DNA of 64,000 bases from Eleginops maclovinus (GCF_036324505.1 NC_086368.1:27417878-27481877); one strand, 5' to 3'. Counted from the first letter of the stretch, positions 34,878-46,371 are shown. Notes: a model not told the origin generated them from the sequence alone. Program-made: numbers and translations.

Positions 34878-35811
34878 TAGGGCTGAAACGATTACTCGAG
34901 TAACTCGAATAACTCGATTACTAAAATTCCTCGAGGCAAATTCTCTGCCTCGAGGCTTCGTTTCCATATAACTAGCTCAATATAACGGCGGCGCTCTGTT
35001 TCTCTAGGATGATCATTAGTGGGACAACGCTGTGTTGATTTACGACACTGAGCCGTTGAAAGAGACGCTCTGACGCTCTGACGTAAAGTAGACGTAAGTT
35101 GACGGTGCGAAAGTCAAAATGGCGGAATCAACAAACACCGAGCAGCGAACGGAAGAGACGGGAACGAGAAAAACAAAAGAAATGTCAAAAGTTTGGGATC
35201 ATTACACCCTTAAAAGTGGAAAAAAACAGTGTTCAGTGTGTCCATTGTACATTTGAACTCGCGTACCACAATAGTACGTCTTCGATGCTTCAGCATCTGA
35301 ACCGAAGGCATCCAGCCCACGGAGCGGACCCGAGACAAGGTAACGCTAACGTTAGCATTACACGTAAATAATGATCATTATGTTTGCTAGTTGGGATAAA
35401 GGATAGTAAAGAGTGTACATTAATTATGGCTGTATGCAACGGCTAGTTTAGAACGTAAATCAATGGTGGCAACAGGTTATGATGTCCTTAATTAAGCTAA
35501 GATTTGCTCAAGAAAATAACCACAGGAAATATAATTTGTTCTATTTGTTTGATTTCTTTAAACCCCAACATTTGATTATTATTATTGTTATATCATTGTT
35601 AAATGTATGCCTTAGTTTTAGGTTGTATTTACCTTTTTTAAATTGTGCAATAAAAATGTAAATCTTTCTAAAAAGGAAACCAATTAGTAGTTCATTTCTC
35701 TTTAACCCCTTTACTGTCCTGTAAAATTCTCCTAAAACGCCTTATCCGATTACTCGATGGAATAATCGATAGAATACTCGATTACTAAAATAATGGATAG
35801 CTGCAGCCCTA
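34878..35811. mobile_element. 934-bp hAT element, internally deleted, nested, perfect 8-bp TSD
   Basis: The target duplication CTCCATTG occurs at 34870-34877 and 35812-35819. Ends are TAGGGCTGAAACGATTACTC and, reverse-complemented, TAGGGCTGCAGCTATCCATT, followed by repeated CGATTACTCGA motifs subterminally on both sides. Inside, 35119-35340 resembles the first coding exon of a BED-finger hAT transposase. The rest of the transposase is missing, so the element depends on another copy for movement. Confidence 0.87.
35119..35340 (+). pseudogene. remnant BED zinc-finger exon of hAT transposase
   Basis: A Lys/Arg-rich start (RKRREREKQKK) is followed in one frame by KVWDHYTLK and in the next frame by VQCVHCTFELAYHNSTSSML and QHLNRRHP. 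These are the W, Cys-x2-Cys and His-x4-His parts of a BED finger separated by a frame change near 35210-35225. A possible donor (AAG/GTAACG) follows at about 35340, but no downstream exon remains within the element. The protein has presumably been inactive for a long time. Confidence 0.7.
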
Positions 35812-35965
35812 CTCCATTGGACTCCTTTATTTACTTCCAGAACATACTGACATCGCTATGTAACAGTCACACTTGTATTGGCTCATCTCTAAGATGCTAA
35901 CCAATCACAAAAGAGCCGGCCAGCTAACAGAGCAAACTGAAAAATGAGCATTTGTGGGTCTCTTC
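35812..35965 (-). repeat. CCAAT-box MITE family, right part (internal deletion)
   Basis: Resumes with CTCCATTGGACTCCTTTATT, then CTAACCAATCACAAAAGAGC and CGGCCAGCTAACAGAGCA, then jumps to end blocks (AAAATGAGCATTTGTGGGTC). The middle of the family consensus is absent. Confidence 0.6.
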
Positions 35966-36607
35966 AGAGAGGACAATAGTACATTTTATGTGAAATGGAT
36001 GTGTTTGGGAAGTAATAAGCATAAAACTGACACTCTGATTGTACTTGCACATGTTGAATATGTTTTGCTGTTGTTTATTGCCCCTTTTCCTGCAATTATC
36101 AAACCTTGTCTCAGGTTTCTGATGCATCGTTCACTGTTAAGGCATTTGTGAAAGTGTTCTGGACAAATATAAGGGATCACAGGCTGTTTTCCTATTCCTT
36201 AAAATCAAATTTACACACAAAAGCTTATTTCTTCTCCGGCACAAACACCATTTCTATGTGTTAATTGCATTTTCTCTCCCTTTAGAACAAATCCGCAGTC
36301 TGTCTCAGAAGGAAACAATACATACAACTTGTGATGGTTGCTGGGCACATGATATTTCTGCACAAAAGGCCCTCCTGCAAAGCTCCCAGTGGCAGCACTC
36401 CCTGCCAGCTGAACACTTCCTGCTGCCCCACAGCTAGCTGGAGCAGCACTCAGCCGCTGCCGGCTAATGGACTGCCTAACGTGAGAGGAGTGTGCATCAA
36501 CATGGCTGGCATGCTGCAGGTGCAGACCGCCGACCGCACAAAGAGGCAGCGACTGAAGTGCATGAGTCAGTGTGTGAGCATTAGTTTGCTTGCCTACGTT
36601 CCTCCTT

Positions 36608-36609
<2 letters not shown>

Positions 36610-36639
<30 letters not shown>
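36610..36639. repeat. (AC)n microsatellite
   Basis: Fifteen AC units. Confidence 0.95.
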
Positions 36640-36642
<3 letters not shown>

Positions 36643-36799
36643 CCATGGCCTAAGCTTTTCCGTCGTCCAAGGATAGCGGCAAGCACTAGAAAAAATATTT
36701 TGGCGGAGGGCCGATTCACATTCTCTGTGCCAGGATGCAGGGAAAGAAGCTCTGGTGGGCTAACTAAGGCTCTTCCACATGCATGCAAAATACCGCAGT

Positions 36800-36935
36800 G
36801 CTATGACGAGAGGACACACAGGATAAGGAGAGGAGAAGATGTGTGCGGTGACTCTGTAACAAATCACAGGATTGAACCACAACCCAAAAGATGATCTCAC
36901 ACAAAACACTTCAGAGCCTGCAGCATCACACTGTC
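36800..36935. repeat. duplicated block X, copy 1
   Basis: Shares with 37875-38006 the order GAGAGGA..., GTGTGCGGTG, AACAAATC.CAGGATTGAAC (allowing one mismatch), CACACAAAACACT and AGAGCCTGCAGCATCACACT. The second copy lies about 1.07 kb to the right. Confidence 0.75.
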
Positions 36936-37116
36936 CTCCAGATGGCTCATTTTAACTCTCATTGCATGGTACCCCCTTGGGAGAAGCAATGGTTCATCTG
37001 AAAATGAGATGTCCTGTCCATTAAGAACCACGATCAATTTGATGAATATAGAAGACATTGAATAGAAATCAGGCACATGCACAAGGGAATTGAAACGGAA
37101 GCAATGGTTTATTCAA

Positions 37117-37529
37117 TTACAGGGGTCATATTATGCTTCATTCAGGTCTGTATTTGTATTTAATGCCTCTGCTGTGACATGTCTCCATGCTTTAATGTTC
37201 AAAAAGCTCTTTATATTTCTCATACTGCCGGTGCTACAGCACATCTTTTCACCCTCTGTCTGAAACCAGAGCCCAGTCTGCTCTGATTAGTTAGCTGGCC
37301 GGCTCTGTTGTGATTCATCATTTGTCAATAAAAGCGTAAGGGCTACATAGTGATGTCATTACGTCGTGGTAGCAAACAAAGAAGTCCAATGGAGGTGTTT
37401 GAGGCTGGGGGGGACAAACTCGCTCTGGAGGGAACTTTGGGATTTTAGCCCTTGCAGACCATTTACATGCACTAACACTTACACTACAGGAAAGAGAAAC
37501 GCCCAAAAAGCATAACAGGGCTCCTTTAA
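37117..37529 (+). repeat. CCAAT-box MITE family, copy
   Basis: Starts near TTACAGGGGTCATATTATGC and ends AAGCATAACAGGGCTCCTTT plus AA, inverted to the start. It has the family blocks AAAAGCTCTTTATATTTCTC, CCTCTGTCTGAAACCAGAG, GTGATGTCATTACG, AGTCCAATGGAGGTGTTTGA and TTGCAGACCATTTACATGCA. Confidence 0.78.
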
Positions 37530-37576
37530 GTATAGATAATAACCACATATTTCACTTTAAGGCTGCTGCAACACAC

Positions 37577-37715
37577 ACTGTCCTGGGAGTATTTCACATC
37601 GAAATCTGCCAACCAACAGCGATGTGTATTGGCGACAGTTACAAACACCTGTTCAATAGATTCATTAAGATTTTCACAGGATTTTTTGGAGGGGATAAAA
37701 CATTGTTCTCTTTTT
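37577..37715. repeat. duplicated block Y, copy 1
   Basis: Shares with 41838-41962 the order CTGG.AGT.TTTC, TCGAAA, CAGTTACAA, TCAATAG, TTAAGAT, CACAG and GGGATAAA.CATTGTT. Confidence 0.65.
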
Positions 37716-37874
37716 GGTGAGATGTGAATTTAAGCTCCCTCTGGTAAACAAGCCTCCGTGGAGTCGTTTTATAATCCTGATAAAACTCAAATAAATTGGC
37801 ATTGTTTACAGAGGGAAAATAAACGCCTGATCCCTGTACATTTCCAGTTCAGTGCGTTCATAGTATTTGATACA

Positions 37875-38006
37875 CAGGAGGGAGCGGAGAGAGAGGGGAC
37901 AATGTGTGGCGGTGTCTCTAACAAATTGCAGGATTGAACCACAACACCAGCGATAATTTCACACAAAACACTATGGCAACAGAGCCTGCAGCATCACACT
38001 CTGTCC
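37875..38006. repeat. duplicated block X, copy 2
   Basis: Second copy of the block at 36800-36935, ending at the left end of the hAT transposon (38007). Confidence 0.75.
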
Positions 38007-38290
38007 CAGGCATGGACTGGCCATCGGGCGTACCGGGCAATGCCCGGTGGGCCGAAGAACATTTTTGGGCCGGGGCTTTCATAATTTAATAATGAAGGGA
38101 AAAAAAATCCACCATGACGGTAGTTGAGACACGAAACGGCCCATTGGTTGATTTTCTTGACGGACATTGGGGTTGGCCAATGACATCTCTCAGCCCTCCC
38201 CCTCCCCTCCCAGGGTTATCAAATTTTGCCATTTGACTCGAGCTGTCTGACAGCGGAGAGAAGTGAGTTTCAGTCTGTGAAATTGTGAAA

Positions 38291-38695
38291 ATGTATAGTA
38301 GGCCTAATAAACCACCACAAAAGCGCAAGGGGGGCGCACAGAAGCTGAGAGACAAAAGGCTAAAAAGCCTACAAGTGGACGCAGCAAAATGTGTCAAAAT
38401 CACAGAAATGTTCGCCCCAAGGTCGACTGTTACAGCGGATGCAGGGCCGTCGACATCGAGTGCACAGGCTGAACGAGTGGAACACAGCTTTGATGTGCAA
38501 TTTAGTAACACAGAGGAAGGCGAAGTACAGGTGGATTCGGAGGAGAGAGACGTTACGTTTGATGTGCAGTGTAGTGACACAGAGGAAGGAGAAGTACAGG
38601 TGGATTCGGAGGAGGTGGAGAGAGACGTTACGGAGGAGGAGGAGAGAGACGTTACCCAGCAGGGACAAATTGAGGAAGAGGTCAGAATAGCTACG
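38291..38695 (+). pseudogene. hAT transposase, first exon
   Basis: ATG at 38291, 135 codons open to a donor ACG/GTAAAT. It starts MYSRPNKPPQKRKGGAQKLR with a basic Lys/Arg region, then a Ser/Thr patch, then two tandem acidic repeats of about 22 residues (FDVQFSNTEEGEVQVDSEE and FDVQCSDTEEGEVQVDSEE) and short ERDV reiterations. It resembles the N-terminus of ZMYM1-like/TTF-type hAT transposases. Phase 0 at the donor joins the exon at 39564. This exon itself is undamaged. Confidence 0.7.
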
Positions 38696-39563
38696 GTAAA
38701 TGTTAGCAGAATGAAGAGGGACGGTTCATGCAGGGAGGGCTGTTGTGTGTGTGTGTGAGGGTAGGGTGACCACCTGCTCCTCCGCTTTCGATTGACATGC
38801 ATTTGTGCGTTTCTCTGCAGCATGCATCAGTAGTAAAGAAGCCATCTGCATTTTACATTGCGCTATTCGACTGTCGTCGACGCGGAGAGGAGAAAAAAAA
38901 AAGTTATCCACCACAAATCAACGAGAGGTCGGCCTCAACTTTTTGAGATCTGAAGTCAGTCATGATTGGTCGAAATTGTTGTCAATCTTGACGTAGTACA
39001 ACAAGCAAACCTATCACATTTCTGTGCGCATACAGGCAGGTACACACACGTAGGCTACACACGCACGCACTCAGAAAGACACTAGAATGACACAAAAATT
39101 ATGATAGCCTATAACAATGAAAATATTTTGGGATGTGTGTGTATCTTCACCTAATAGTATCTGGGGAGATTGTAGGCTAAACGCATGTAAATGCTCAACA
39201 TAGGAATTAATTACAGGACTCATTTTATTCAGTCAGACTTAAAACATGCATAATAATAGTAGCCTATAGAGTTTTGTGCACAATCGTTGCTGGTTTGGAG
39301 GTGGTCACCCTAGTGTGTTTGTGTGTGTGTGTGTGTGTTTTAATAGCCTTTATTTTCAAATAATGCTATAGACTCGGTGTCCAACTTACAGTGTTATTTT
39401 TGTAAGTTATAGTTTGCAGGTGTTATAGCTTACAGTTATTATTATTATCATGTAATATTAGTGAAACATTGCTTTCCCGAAATGGATGATAAATCATTGG
39501 AAACCAGAGAAATAACACTAGTGAAATTAACATTCCTGCCTCTCTCTCTTTCTCTGTGTTTAG

Positions 39564-41748
39564 TCAAGCCAGACTGTTGAAATAGGAGTGGAGGTGTCAC
39601 AGGGAGATCAGGCAGATGTAGACTATTTTAGCCGCCCTCATTCCACAAAGAGGCAGGAATTCTTTAAGTTTCACCCACAACAGGATGCCACAAATCCTGT
39701 CGTCCAGAGGCTCTTCACTAGAACGGACGACATGGCATGGAAATGGCTGACTTATTGTGGTCAACGTCATGCTTTATTTTGTTTTCTTTGCCTTGCTTTT
39801 AGCAAACCCAATGATCCAAGTACTTTCATTAGAGGAATGACAGACTGGAGGCATGTGCACCAAAGAATAGAGGAGCATGAGAGAGGCATGACACACAGAA
39901 AATGTGCTGAGGCATACTTTTTAAACTGATCCAGAGCAAGCATTGGTCACCTCCTTGAGGTCACCTCCTTGAGGGAAGACAGTTGACAGGACACCGTGAG
40001 CAGGTTAAGAAGAGACGGCAGGTGTTGGAACGTGTAGTGGAGGTTGTGAAAGTGATAGGGAAGAGAGGCTTAAGCTACAGACAGGAGCACAATGAAGCTG
40101 CATACACCTTGGACATCGACAGTCTCGACCATGGCAATTTCCTAGAACTAATTATATTGTTGGGGAAATATGATGTTTGTTTAAAAGAGCACCTCAGCAG
40201 TGTCATTGAAAGAAGCAAGCAGATCCATGCTTCGGGCACACAAAGCAGAGGCTCTCTGATCACCCTCCTGTCCAAAACAACTGTGAATGCAGTAATCAAT
40301 GCTATCAAACATTTAATTCAAGAGAGAATCTCTGCAGACATTAAGAAAGCAGGGATGTTTTCTGAGCAGCTAGACACAACTCAAGATATTACAGGGAAAG
40401 AGCAGTGTTCTGTGATTTTGAGGTTTGTCACGGATGCAGTCCATGAAAAGCTGGTTGCAGTCGTACAATGCAGCACAACTACAGGACAGTCATTTTTGAC
40501 TCTGTTAACTGAAGTCCTTGAACGTCTGAAATTAGACATAGGCCTGTGCATCGGCAACTCCACAGATGGAGCCTCTAATATGCAGGGGCGATACAGAGGT
40601 TTCTCTGCATTAATGGCATCCAAATACCCCACCCATCAGCATGTGTGGTGCTATGCACATGTCCTGAACCTCGTGTTGTCCGATACCACCCATAGTGTTA
40701 TTGAAAGTGGATCACTATTTGACCTGCTGAACAACATTGCTGTATTCATCAGGGAATCATATACAAGGGTGAGTGTGTGGGAGACCGAGAGCCAGGACAA
40801 GAGGCACAAACGCATTTCAACAATTGGAGAGACGAGATGGTGGGCTAAACATCATGCCCTGAGGAAAGTTTTCGGAAACTATGGCAGACCTGGTGGCCTC
40901 TTTGTTGAAGTGGTGTCCACACTCTCTGCCATAATGAAGCTGGATACACTTGGATCAAATGCACAAACCAAAGCCAGAGGATACCGAGATGGCTTACTCC
41001 GATATGAAACTGTCCTAACAGCTCAGTTATTCCTCCGGATATTTGAGTTCACCTCACCACTATCAAAATACCTACAGACCAGAGGAATGGACATCCTCTC
41101 AGCACAAAGGATGGTCACCACAACACAAGATTCACTGAAAAAGATAGCAAGAGATTTCCCCGCAGTCAAAGATGCAGCTGACTGTTTTGTCCATTGGGCA
41201 AATGAAAAGCTAGAGGAGCACGATGAACTAGATTTGGAAGTGGCGGCTGCACTGCCTCAAAAAAGGGTGAGGAGGAAGAAAGTCTTACCAGGAGAGATGG
41301 CCCAGGATGAAAGCCTGAGTGATTCAGAAAAGGCCTATGAGGTCAATGTTCACCACCAGATTCTTGATACAGCTGTTGAGGCCATGCACCAAAGATTCCT
41401 CACCCATGGCACCCTGTATGCAGATTTATCCCTCCTACATCCCAAAAACTTCCCAGTTATCCAGACCAGTGGCAGTGCGCTACAAAATCCTTCTCAGATT
41501 TAATATGCTGACTCACGCATACCCCCTACTTGGGTTGGCATACAAGTTTTTGCTGACCTGTCAATAACTCAGGTTTCCTGTGAGCGGTCATTTTCAACCC
41601 TCCGCTACATCAAAAACAGACTGAGGAGTTTGCCTGTCTGCCAGCAATCAGGAAGCCTTTATGTTGGATGGCCATTGAGAAGGATGGTCCTTGTGTCCCT
41701 TGATACTGACACAGTGATTGACAGAGTTGCGGAGAAGAGCGAATGATG
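39564..41748 (+). pseudogene. hAT transposase, second exon with TTF finger, RNase H-like core and dimerisation tail; frameshifted
   Basis: Acceptor TGTGTTTAG at 39563, phase 0. First frame (to the TGA at 39927): a TTF-type zinc finger, ADVDYFSRPHSTKRQEFFKF, then HALFCFLCLAF, WRHVHQRIEEHERGMTHRKC. Second frame (39983-41503): the catalytic core, with QLDTTQDITGKEQCSVILRF (first acidic position), NSTDGASNMQGRYRG (second Asp), HVWCYAHVLNLVLSD, and GETRWWAKH. Third part: the hAT dimerisation tail, THAYPLLGLAYKFLLT, then after another frame change LSITQVSCERSFSTLRYIKN and VSLDTDTVIDRVAEKSE, ending in TGA at 41743-41745. The family cuts and pastes hAT elements. This copy cannot make the full protein without repair. 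It is not under obvious selection, so domestication looks unlikely. Confidence 0.85.
39945..39972. repeat. 14-bp tandem duplication causing the frameshift
   Basis: GGTCACCTCCTTGA occurs twice head to tail. Fourteen is two more than a multiple of three, and the two long transposase frames differ by exactly +2. The TGA at 39927-39929 just upstream is a separate lesion. Confidence 0.92.
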
Positions 41749-41837
41749 GATGCATGGTCTTATTGTAGGCCTAATTGTCTTATTTGAAGAAACAGCTAAA
41801 TTCTTTGTATATAATTATTTCATTAATACTGAAAACA

Positions 41838-41962
41838 CACTTCCTGGCAGTGTTTCCTTCGAAACTCCTTACACACAGGATGGAATTGCGGCACAGTTAC
41901 AACCCCCCTGATCAATAGTCGTTAAGATCACAGATGGGGGATAAACATTGTTTTTTGGAGAT
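41838..41962. repeat. duplicated block Y, copy 2
   Basis: Diverged second copy of 37577-37715, directly to the right of the hAT element. Confidence 0.62.
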
Positions 41963-43370
41963 GTTAACTCCTCGTAACAGATCCTGTAGGTTTAACTGAT
42001 AACCTTAATTATTTTTACTTAGGGAAAAACAATGTGCACTAATATCCTTCTGGTTATGTCGTTGATCCAGCAGAGCGAAAAGGAAACATTGTGGCGCTGG
42101 CCAAAAAATGCCCCAAGGCATTTTTTGGTCCCAGCTCAGCACCTGCCTCTGTCCCCGACATGGCCCATTTGAAGCCCGTGCCCAAGGGAGAAAGTGGCAC
42201 AAGGCCACGCCATATGGTATTCTATGTGTGCGTGGCTGCAGATCTCTGCAGGAGGGGAAGGCAAGGATTGGACTAATTAATGTCTCTGTGATCCGGGAGG
42301 TTTTCCTGGTAACCCGGGCCGGACACCCTTCGCCACAAAACACCTTAGCCATGCCGCTCAAACCGGCAGAATAGGCGGTCCGTGTGGAACAGATGGCGGT
42401 GTGTGATCTTGACTGCAGATGAAGACACGTGCTTTATGAAAAGGCATGTTTATAGCTCTCTTTCCTCTCTCTCCGTTGCCCTCTGTGATCTAATATGCCC
42501 GGAATAATAAGCAGTTAAGCGTGTTATCTGCTAACAGCTCCATTACAGCGCGCAGATAAAGCCACACTGATCTCAGCAGGTGCAGCCCCGCAGCAGCGCC
42601 CTGTAATAACACAGGAAGTCGTCACAGTGGCATGTAATTATCATGTGCTGAGGGTGAGACGAGCTTCACCAAATCATCAGAATGTCAGGATCTAATTTTA
42701 GCTTCATCATGCTTGGCATTTATATTAAGGTCGTGTAGATAAGACGTTCAATAGGTGTTGGTCGTATGGGACGTGAACTCCAGTTTATCTATGTCTTACA
42801 TTATGTGAGAAAAGAAACCTGGAATTCATTTGTGTATTCACCTCGCAAAGAGCAAGAGGGCTGTGGGTTTTTTGAGGCTTTACCATCACTAATTAGTGAA
42901 TCAAGAAATGTCCTCATGATTAAATGCCCAGATGTAGTAAGGTTTCAAAGCTTATTTTAAGGCACATGTGTGTGTGTGACGCATTTGATTCTCCTTGTTG
43001 TTTGCCTACCCCCCCCCCCCACACACACACACACAAACACACACACATACACACACACACGTATCTAAATGTCAGAATAAAAAAGGGTGAGCACTGCACA
43101 GATTTGACCAGGGAGCTGCACTGAATCACTTTACTAAAATTAAACGATCGACACAAAATAAGGGACGACAAAGAACACAAGGAGAAAAATGGGGACAACA
43201 CGATATCTGAGTATGACATAAAAGGAAACATCTGTGTGTTTATGAATTAAAGCAGGACGTGACAGAGCTGTGAAATGTCATTTGAGGCTAAAATGGCACC
43301 CTTTAGATTAGACGTTAGCAGAATGCAATCAGTAGAAATTAAGTTGGGCTATAAACAACGACATCCCAGT
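41963..43370. other. non-coding with microsatellite
   Basis: Contains the C12 run and CA-rich tract at 43009-43060. No gene was recognised. Confidence 0.5.
43009..43060. repeat. C12 run plus imperfect (CA)n
   Basis: Twelve C followed by CA repeats with AAAC and TAC interruptions. Confidence 0.9.
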
Positions 43371-43560
43371 CACATGGCTACACATCAACACTGCTAAGCT
43401 AAAGGCTAGCTAACATTCGACATGATGAAGTCAAGTTGTCTCGTTCAGACACTTGTTAGCAACCGGCTTTTTGGAGACGTATAGAAGCTTCAGATATTCA
43501 TTAGTGGGGGTGATGTATTTTATGTCGTAGAACAAAACTTTCAAAAATCTGACGTATCTC
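43370..43560 (+). repeat. dispersed repeat (GTTAGCAACCG / GCTAAAGG type)
   Basis: GCTAAGCTAAAGGCTAGCTAA, ATGATGAAGTCAAGTTGTCT, CACTTGTTAGCAACCGGC and TATAGAAGCTTCAG occur in the same order, inverted, at 55135-55345. A related copy is at 58440-58800. Confidence 0.6.
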
Positions 43561-44754
43561 AGACATCTAAACAATCACATATTTTAAAAAATGTTGCCTT
43601 CAGGAAGAGGGAACCAGATGGTGTAATATGCTGACTCATTTCTAGGTTTTAGGACTCCTGCACCACCCTACACATTTGTCTGAAGTCAGATCACTGATCA
43701 CCCTGTCTGACACCACCAGCCGCTCTTTAAGTACTGCTCAATGAGTGTTAAACTGTCCCTGTGGTTACTATGGTAAACATAGGTGCTGCTGAGTCAACTA
43801 GGACTCAAATATGTTAGGGATTATAACTATATATCCTCTTAAGTCCTAAAGACTGGGATATATTATCATGTTATCATGCATATCTGATGTCAAACAACTG
43901 TAAATGTGCTCATCAGTGTCTTCATGCTGCATAAACTCAAAAACATGTTGGATTTAATGGCGATATTAGGATGCATAGTTCCTAATAAAACTGGTTCAAC
44001 AATCTCCAGCCCTTCATTCCCATCCTCCAGCCTCCTTACCTAACATGTTATTCAGCACTACTTCACTGTTGCCAACACTGCAAACCCCAGTGAAACGAGC
44101 ATCATCTGCCAAACATAAAAGTGCACTATCATCTGCAGCGTTCTGCTGTACAGGGGTAACGCAGGACGGTCCCAAAGAAAGAGCTGAATCTCGACTCTAG
44201 ATCAAACGTTATCCGGTAAAATATATCTCTTCGGCAGGCCGTACATGTGAAGCAAACACGTAGGAACCACTAGATGATGCACGGATAAACAAGTGATTTA
44301 CAAAGAAAGAGTGTGTGTACGTGTGAGTGTTTGCTCTCTGTGGTATGAGATCTGCTGCCATGGATCGGTCCCCCTTTAAGTGTCCTCTGCAGCTTGTCCT
44401 TTAAAAAGCAACACAGAGTGGGTAGCACTGCTCAACATCTGTGGCACAATCTGCCAGCGGGGGCTGAGTGTTTCAGCCACAAGGTTATACAGAATCACAG
44501 TTGAAGCACAAAGAAGCAGAATATCTCAGCACAACAATACCATCACTTCGATTTAGCTGAAAATGGCATTAGGAACCATAAAGAATATTAAGAAATGTAG
44601 AGAAATCTGTCACATGCACACAAATAATTAGGGGTTACAGTGGTTTGGTCGGTTTAGTGTGGCTAATAGCTGCAGATCGCTATTTTTAGGTTCTTACACA
44701 CTGTTAAGGGCCTTAAGGGAGCAGGTATTATATCCAACATCGAGTCATCGACCT

Positions 44755-45166
44755 TTAATAGGACGTAATATGCTAATTTTAAGGTTCATATTTGTATTTA
44801 GTGCCTGTACTGTGATTTTGATGTGCTTCAATGTTCAGAAAGCTCTTTATTTCTCTCATACTGCCTGTGCTGCAGCACCTCTTTTCCCCCTCTGTCTGAA
44901 ACCAGAGCCCAGTCAAGCTGGCTGGCTCTGTTGTGATTGGTCAACAGCTTAGACATGTCCCGCCCCTTAGCCTGTCACGTACAATGTATTGCAGTGCTAG
45001 CTAATATAGAGTGAAGTTAAAAAAGTGCGCGTGTTACGTAGTGATGTCACTATGTTACAGAAGTAAGCAAAGGAGTCCAATGGAGGCGTCCCAGGCAGGG
45101 GGGGGGGGGAGGCTGTGAATTCTCACTGGATGGAAAACCCCAAAGAGCATAACAGGGTCCCTTTAA
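44755..45166 (+). repeat. CCAAT-box MITE family, full-length copy
   Basis: Starts TTTAATAGGACGTAATATGC and ends AGCATAACAGGGTCCCTTTA plus A. Carries TGTGATTGGTCAACAGCTTA, CCCGCCCCTTAGCCTGTCAC, GTAGTGATGTCAC and AGTCCAATGGAGGCGTCC in family order. A G10 run lies at about 45099. Confidence 0.78.
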
Positions 45167-46262
45167 TTGAATTGAAAATGACAGAAGATAAAAAATGTCT
45201 GACTATCCTTAAAAACAGTATTGAGTGTCTCGTGTTTTTGTTTGATGAACAACTTAATCAATTAATTGTTTGGCAGAATTCAATTTCAATTAATTCTCCA
45301 TAGCTGCACGAATAGAGCAGATGTAGTTCTGTTGAGTTTCAAGGCTGACTAAGCTCCGCATATTGGGATTTCTTTTCAACACGGCCTCTGAGGTTGAAAA
45401 ACAATGGGTATTGTATATAAGGGCAGCCAGCCAGTTGCACATCTCATTATGATGCTTCCTCGCATCTCTTTTTTGCTTCACAGCTGAAAAACCAAATTAA
45501 AGATGAGATTGGCTCTCAAAACCCATTTATTTTCCCCCGCAAATACGCAACCCGGCTATAGACAGAGAGGCTGTTTTGTTTTCTTCTCAAAGTCAAAGTG
45601 GAAACACTGTTTGGGCTTTTCATCAACTTCTTTTTCGATCAAAATGAGAAAGCTGGAGTGTTGTTTAGTAGCAAAATAAAACTCCCATGAAGTCAAAAGG
45701 ATGCCTCATTATAACCGAAATTATTTACATCATATTGAGCACATTGTACAAGTCCAAGCATTTGTGTCTTCTAGTACTGCCTGCTCTTTACACACATGTG
45801 AATCGACCCATAACAGTTTTTGTAAGTCGTATTCATCAAGGCTGTGTTAAATGTGTTCAGTACAAAAGACGTGTGGCTCGAGGAGGTTGCCGGGGAAGAA
45901 AAAAGGGACCAAAACTGGCATCTTTACGACAGTGAATTAGGGTTTTTTACTCATTCCTGTTAAACATAAGCTCCTGCAGTTTCCAGATTAAGGCTTTTCA
46001 CATCTCAGCTTTAGATTTACGGCCACACTGACCTCAGGGCAGGTTCAACCTTAATGCAATCTCCCACACTGGAACATACAGGACTCCACATCTGAGAGTG
46101 TTTTGTGTAGGCGAGAAAGGTGAAAGCTGAGTAAAGGAGTGTCTACTTATATCGCTAATATATGGAATCTGAAAAATATCAAACAATGCAGGTCTGTGAC
46201 TCAATGTAACCTTGATAACGGACGAAAGCTAATAGTTATAAGAGATTAAATGAAAAAAGTGT

Positions 46263-46371
46263 GTGGGAACTTTGGGATTTTAGCCTTTGCAGACCATTTA
46301 CATGCACCAATACCAATACAAACACACTACAGGAAAGTCAAAAACCCCAAAAGCATAACAAGCCCCCTTTG
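46263..46371 (+). repeat. CCAAT-box MITE family, 3' fragment
   Basis: TTTGGGATTTTAGCCTTTGC, AGACCATTTACATGCACCAA and the end AAAAGCATAACAAGCCCCCT. Confidence 0.72.

Larger units (their letters stand above)
38007..41837 (+). mobile_element. decayed hAT transposon with TTF-type zinc-finger transposase
   Basis: Begins CAGGCATGGACTGGCCATCG, a type of terminus I associate with fish hAT elements, followed by a perfect hairpin (ACCGGGCA, one A, TGCCCGGT, 38032-38048). The right limit is set only by the point where the duplicated host block Y resumes (about 41838). No matching inverted right end was seen, so the right terminus is probably lost. Transposase exons are listed separately. Confidence 0.75.

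Noticed and set aside
36211..36636. 141-codon minus-strand frame
   Set aside because: It starts in an AC microsatellite and has no family similarity or splice context.
38086..38823. 245-codon minus-strand open frame
   Set aside because: It is the antisense shadow of the repeat-rich transposase first exon; its Ser/Thr-rich translation mirrors the acidic repeats.
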